From: Polysphondylium violaceum
Taxonomy: Eukaryota; Evosea; Eumycetozoa; Dictyosteliales; Dictyosteliaceae
Direction of reading: 5' to 3'
DNA: 43,655 bases
Assembly: GCA_000277445.1 (NCBI GenBank)
Contig: AJWJ01000155.1
Coordinates: 1 to 43,655 of the forward strand
Positions within the stretch are counted from its first letter, which is position 1; each line of letters opens with the position of its first letter. Made by a program: the position numbers and the translations under genes. Below, in pieces: positions 42,024-43,655 of this stretch. The notes under the pieces were generated by a model. It was not told the origin of the DNA. It did not search any database and saw nothing but the letters and a program-made list of their open reading frames with translations.

Positions 42024-43240
42024 TTAGATACCACTGCTGCTAGAGCTTGAGCTGGAACTAGAACTTGAAGAACTTGAACTAGAACTTGAAGAGGATGATG
42101 AAGAACTTGATGAAGAGCTTGAGCTAGAACTTGATGAGGATGAACTAGATGAAGAGCTTGAAGAAGAACTTGAGGATGAGGATGAAGAACTAGATGAAGA
42201 ACTTGAGGATGAGGATGAAGAGCTGCTGCTTGATGAGGAGCTGCTTGAGGATGAAGAGCTGCTGCTTGATGAAGAGCTGCTGCTGCTGCTTGAGGATGAA
42301 GAACTTGATGATGATGAAGAGCTTGATGAAGAGCTGCTGCTTGATGAGCTGCTGCTGCTTGATGAAGAGCTTGATGATGATGAAGAACTTGATGATGAAG
42401 AGCTGCTGCTGCTTGATGAGCTGCTGCTTGATGAAGAACTAGATGAGCTTGATGAGCTGCTGCTTGATGAAGAGCTGCTTGATGAAGAGCTGCTTGATGA
42501 TGAAGAGCTTGAGGAGCTGCTTGATGATGAAGAGCTGCTTGATGAAGAGCTGCTTGAGGATGAGCTGCTGCTTGATGAGGAGCTGCTGCTTGAGGATGAG
42601 GATGATGATGATGATGAGGAGCTTGATGAGCTGCTTGATGATGAAGAGCTGCTTGATGAGGAGCTGCTTGATGATGAAGAGCTTGAGGATGATGAGCTGC
42701 TTGATGAGCTGCTTGATGAGCTGCTTGATGAGCTGCTTGATGATGATGATGATGAGGATGATGAGGATGAGGATGATGATGATGAGCTGCTTGATGAGCT
42801 AGAACTAGATGATGAAGAGCTTGAGGAGCTGCTTGATGAACTAGAGCTAGATGATGAAGAGCTTGAGGAGCTGCTTGATGATGAAGAGCTGCTTGATGAG
42901 GAGCTGCTTGAGGATGAAGAGCTTGATGAGGATGATGATGATGAACTAGAGCTAGATGAACTACTTGAAGATGAAGAATGAGACAAAATATTACCGTATG
43001 ATTGACTTAAATATGAGGCAATATTGATTTTATCGAAAGATTTTTCACTATGAATAATTTAAAAATGTTAATATTATTACTTGGCCAATTTAAATTCCAA
43101 AATACATACTTGTTCAATTGATAAATATTTAATTTTGGTTCTTCATTTGTAATTGAAACACCTTTTCTGTGTGGGTTCACCAAACTTGGTAAAACCAATA
43201 AGAAAGCTACTAATACAACAAAAAACCATTTAGAATCCAT
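42024..43240 (-). CDS. Secreted protein made mostly of a 315-residue serine run
   Basis: Two exons: 43240-43110 and 43047-42024; intron GTATGT...ATAG; 384 residues. Exon 1 encodes a signal peptide (MDSKWFFVVLVAFLLVLPSL) and VNPHRKGVSITNEEPKLNIY. Exon 2 begins NEKSFDKINIASYLSQSYGN and leads into LSH followed by 315 consecutive serines, then Gly-Ile-stop. Exon 2 has no ATG of its own before the run, so the spliced model is needed. Ser codons mix AGC, AGT, TCA, TCT and TCC. With a signal peptide the tract should be extracellular or in the secretory path and could be heavily O-glycosylated or phosphorylated; that is inference. No known domain. Confidence 0.8.
42033..42977 (-). repeat. Poly-Ser codon tract, 315 codons
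   Basis: 945 bp that read without interruption as serine on the minus strand. The pattern is irregular, built of AGC-AGC-TCA-TCA-TCC-like clusters with no constant period. The opposite strand reads only as repetitive Met/Lys/Cys/Leu shadows. Confidence 0.95.
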
Positions 43241-43655
43241 TTTATTTTCTATATATAAATATTAAAAGTATTCTTTTTTGAAGAGTCTAGATAGTGATAA
43301 AAGTATTTTTGTTAATATACAAAAGAATGAACTCTGTAAAATCTGAACAACAAGAAATAAAAAAAAAAAACGAAAATAAAAAAAACAAAAAATAAAAATA
43401 TAATTATAGGCCACACACCTTGTGTTCGTTTGTGTGATTTTTTTATAAATGTGAATGAATATGAAAAATTGTGAAATGAAAAAAAAAAAAAAGGTTCAAA
43501 GCACACACGACGTTGAGAAAATAAAAATATGTTGTGATATTACAGTAAATCTTTAAATATTTAAGAAATATGATGCCGCCGGGAAACACACCAGAAAAAA
43601 AAGAGGTAAAAAAAACTAAAAAAAAAAAACTAAAAAAAAGTTCGTTTTGTGTGGC
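43241..43655. other. Upstream region of the poly-Ser gene, window end
   Basis: AT-rich DNA with oligo(A) runs. It should contain the promoter of the minus-strand poly-Ser gene. A GATGCCGCCGGG patch near 43571 stands out but forms no supported gene before the window ends. Confidence 0.4.

Noticed and set aside
42194-42802. Plus-strand open frames rich in Met, Lys, Cys and Leu opposite the poly-Ser tract
   Set aside because: They are direct shadows of the serine codons, lack any non-repeat sequence, and stop and start within the repeat.
42033-42977. CRISPR-like or satellite array
   Set aside because: No constant repeat-spacer period; the whole tract is one reading frame of serine in a eukaryotic gene.
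1-43655. Transposons, LTR elements and tRNA genes
   Set aside because: No transposase, integrase or reverse transcriptase text, no long terminal repeats and no B-box or cloverleaf motifs were seen on reading both strands.

Overview
This window looks like nuclear DNA of a dictyostelid social amoeba. The signs are AT-rich gaps full of oligo(A)/oligo(T), short AT-rich introns with GTAWGT-type donors, Asn/Gln/Ser/Thr homopolymers inside proteins, an FNIP/IP22-type leucine-rich repeat relic, and a small-GTPase/RasGEF/RhoGAP repertoire typical of amoebae. Coding regions use many C/G-ending codons, so a species with milder AT bias than D. discoideum (Polysphondylium, Heterostelium, Cavenderia or a relative) is more likely; the species itself is an inference. 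I found no tRNA, rRNA, CRISPR array or transposon.

Layout, left to right. 0.3-4.8 kb: a FRAY/OSR1-like Ste20 kinase, then a tandem pair of secreted, probably GPI-anchored paralogs. 5-10 kb: a small candidate complex I protein, a two-HKD phospholipase D and NDUFB3. 10-12 kb: a decayed FNIP-repeat gene. 12.5-17.6 kb: an NmrA-like oxidoreductase, a BAR-RhoGAP protein and splicing factor RED/IK. 17.9-21.5 kb: ARL5, MCTS1 and an unrecognised mitochondrial membrane protein. 22-26.3 kb: a RasGEF with two F-boxes and two REM-like domains. 27.7-30.6 kb: Rab5 and a tRNA-guanine transglycosylase that resembles the chlamydial enzyme. 31.4-35 kb: a SAPS-domain PP6 regulatory subunit with a long charged coiled-coil head. 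35.5-39.6 kb: a tail-anchored protein, maspardin and a Derlin, all on the minus strand. 39.9-41.5 kb: the Fip1 polyadenylation factor. 42-43.2 kb: a secreted protein that is mostly a 315-residue serine run.

The genes are a normal eukaryotic mix without operons. Several fall into shared themes: membrane traffic and small GTPases (Rab5, ARL5, RasGEF, BAR-RhoGAP, PLD, maspardin, Derlin), RNA processing (RED, Fip1, TGT, MCTS1) and mitochondria (NDUFB3, the small complex I candidate, the 479-residue membrane protein, and TGT with a presequence). Many first ATGs and exon joins were set by reading splice sites and comparing with remembered family sequences. Joins that restore a conserved family motif are firm; those in unfamiliar proteins are less so.

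The observations most worth pursuing are the chlamydia-like TGT (possible gene transfer), the 315-serine protein with mixed AGY/TCN codons, the mosaic divergence of the GPI-anchored pair, the FNIP relic, and an imperfect inverted repeat in the Rab5-TGT gap that may be a non-coding RNA or a foldback element.
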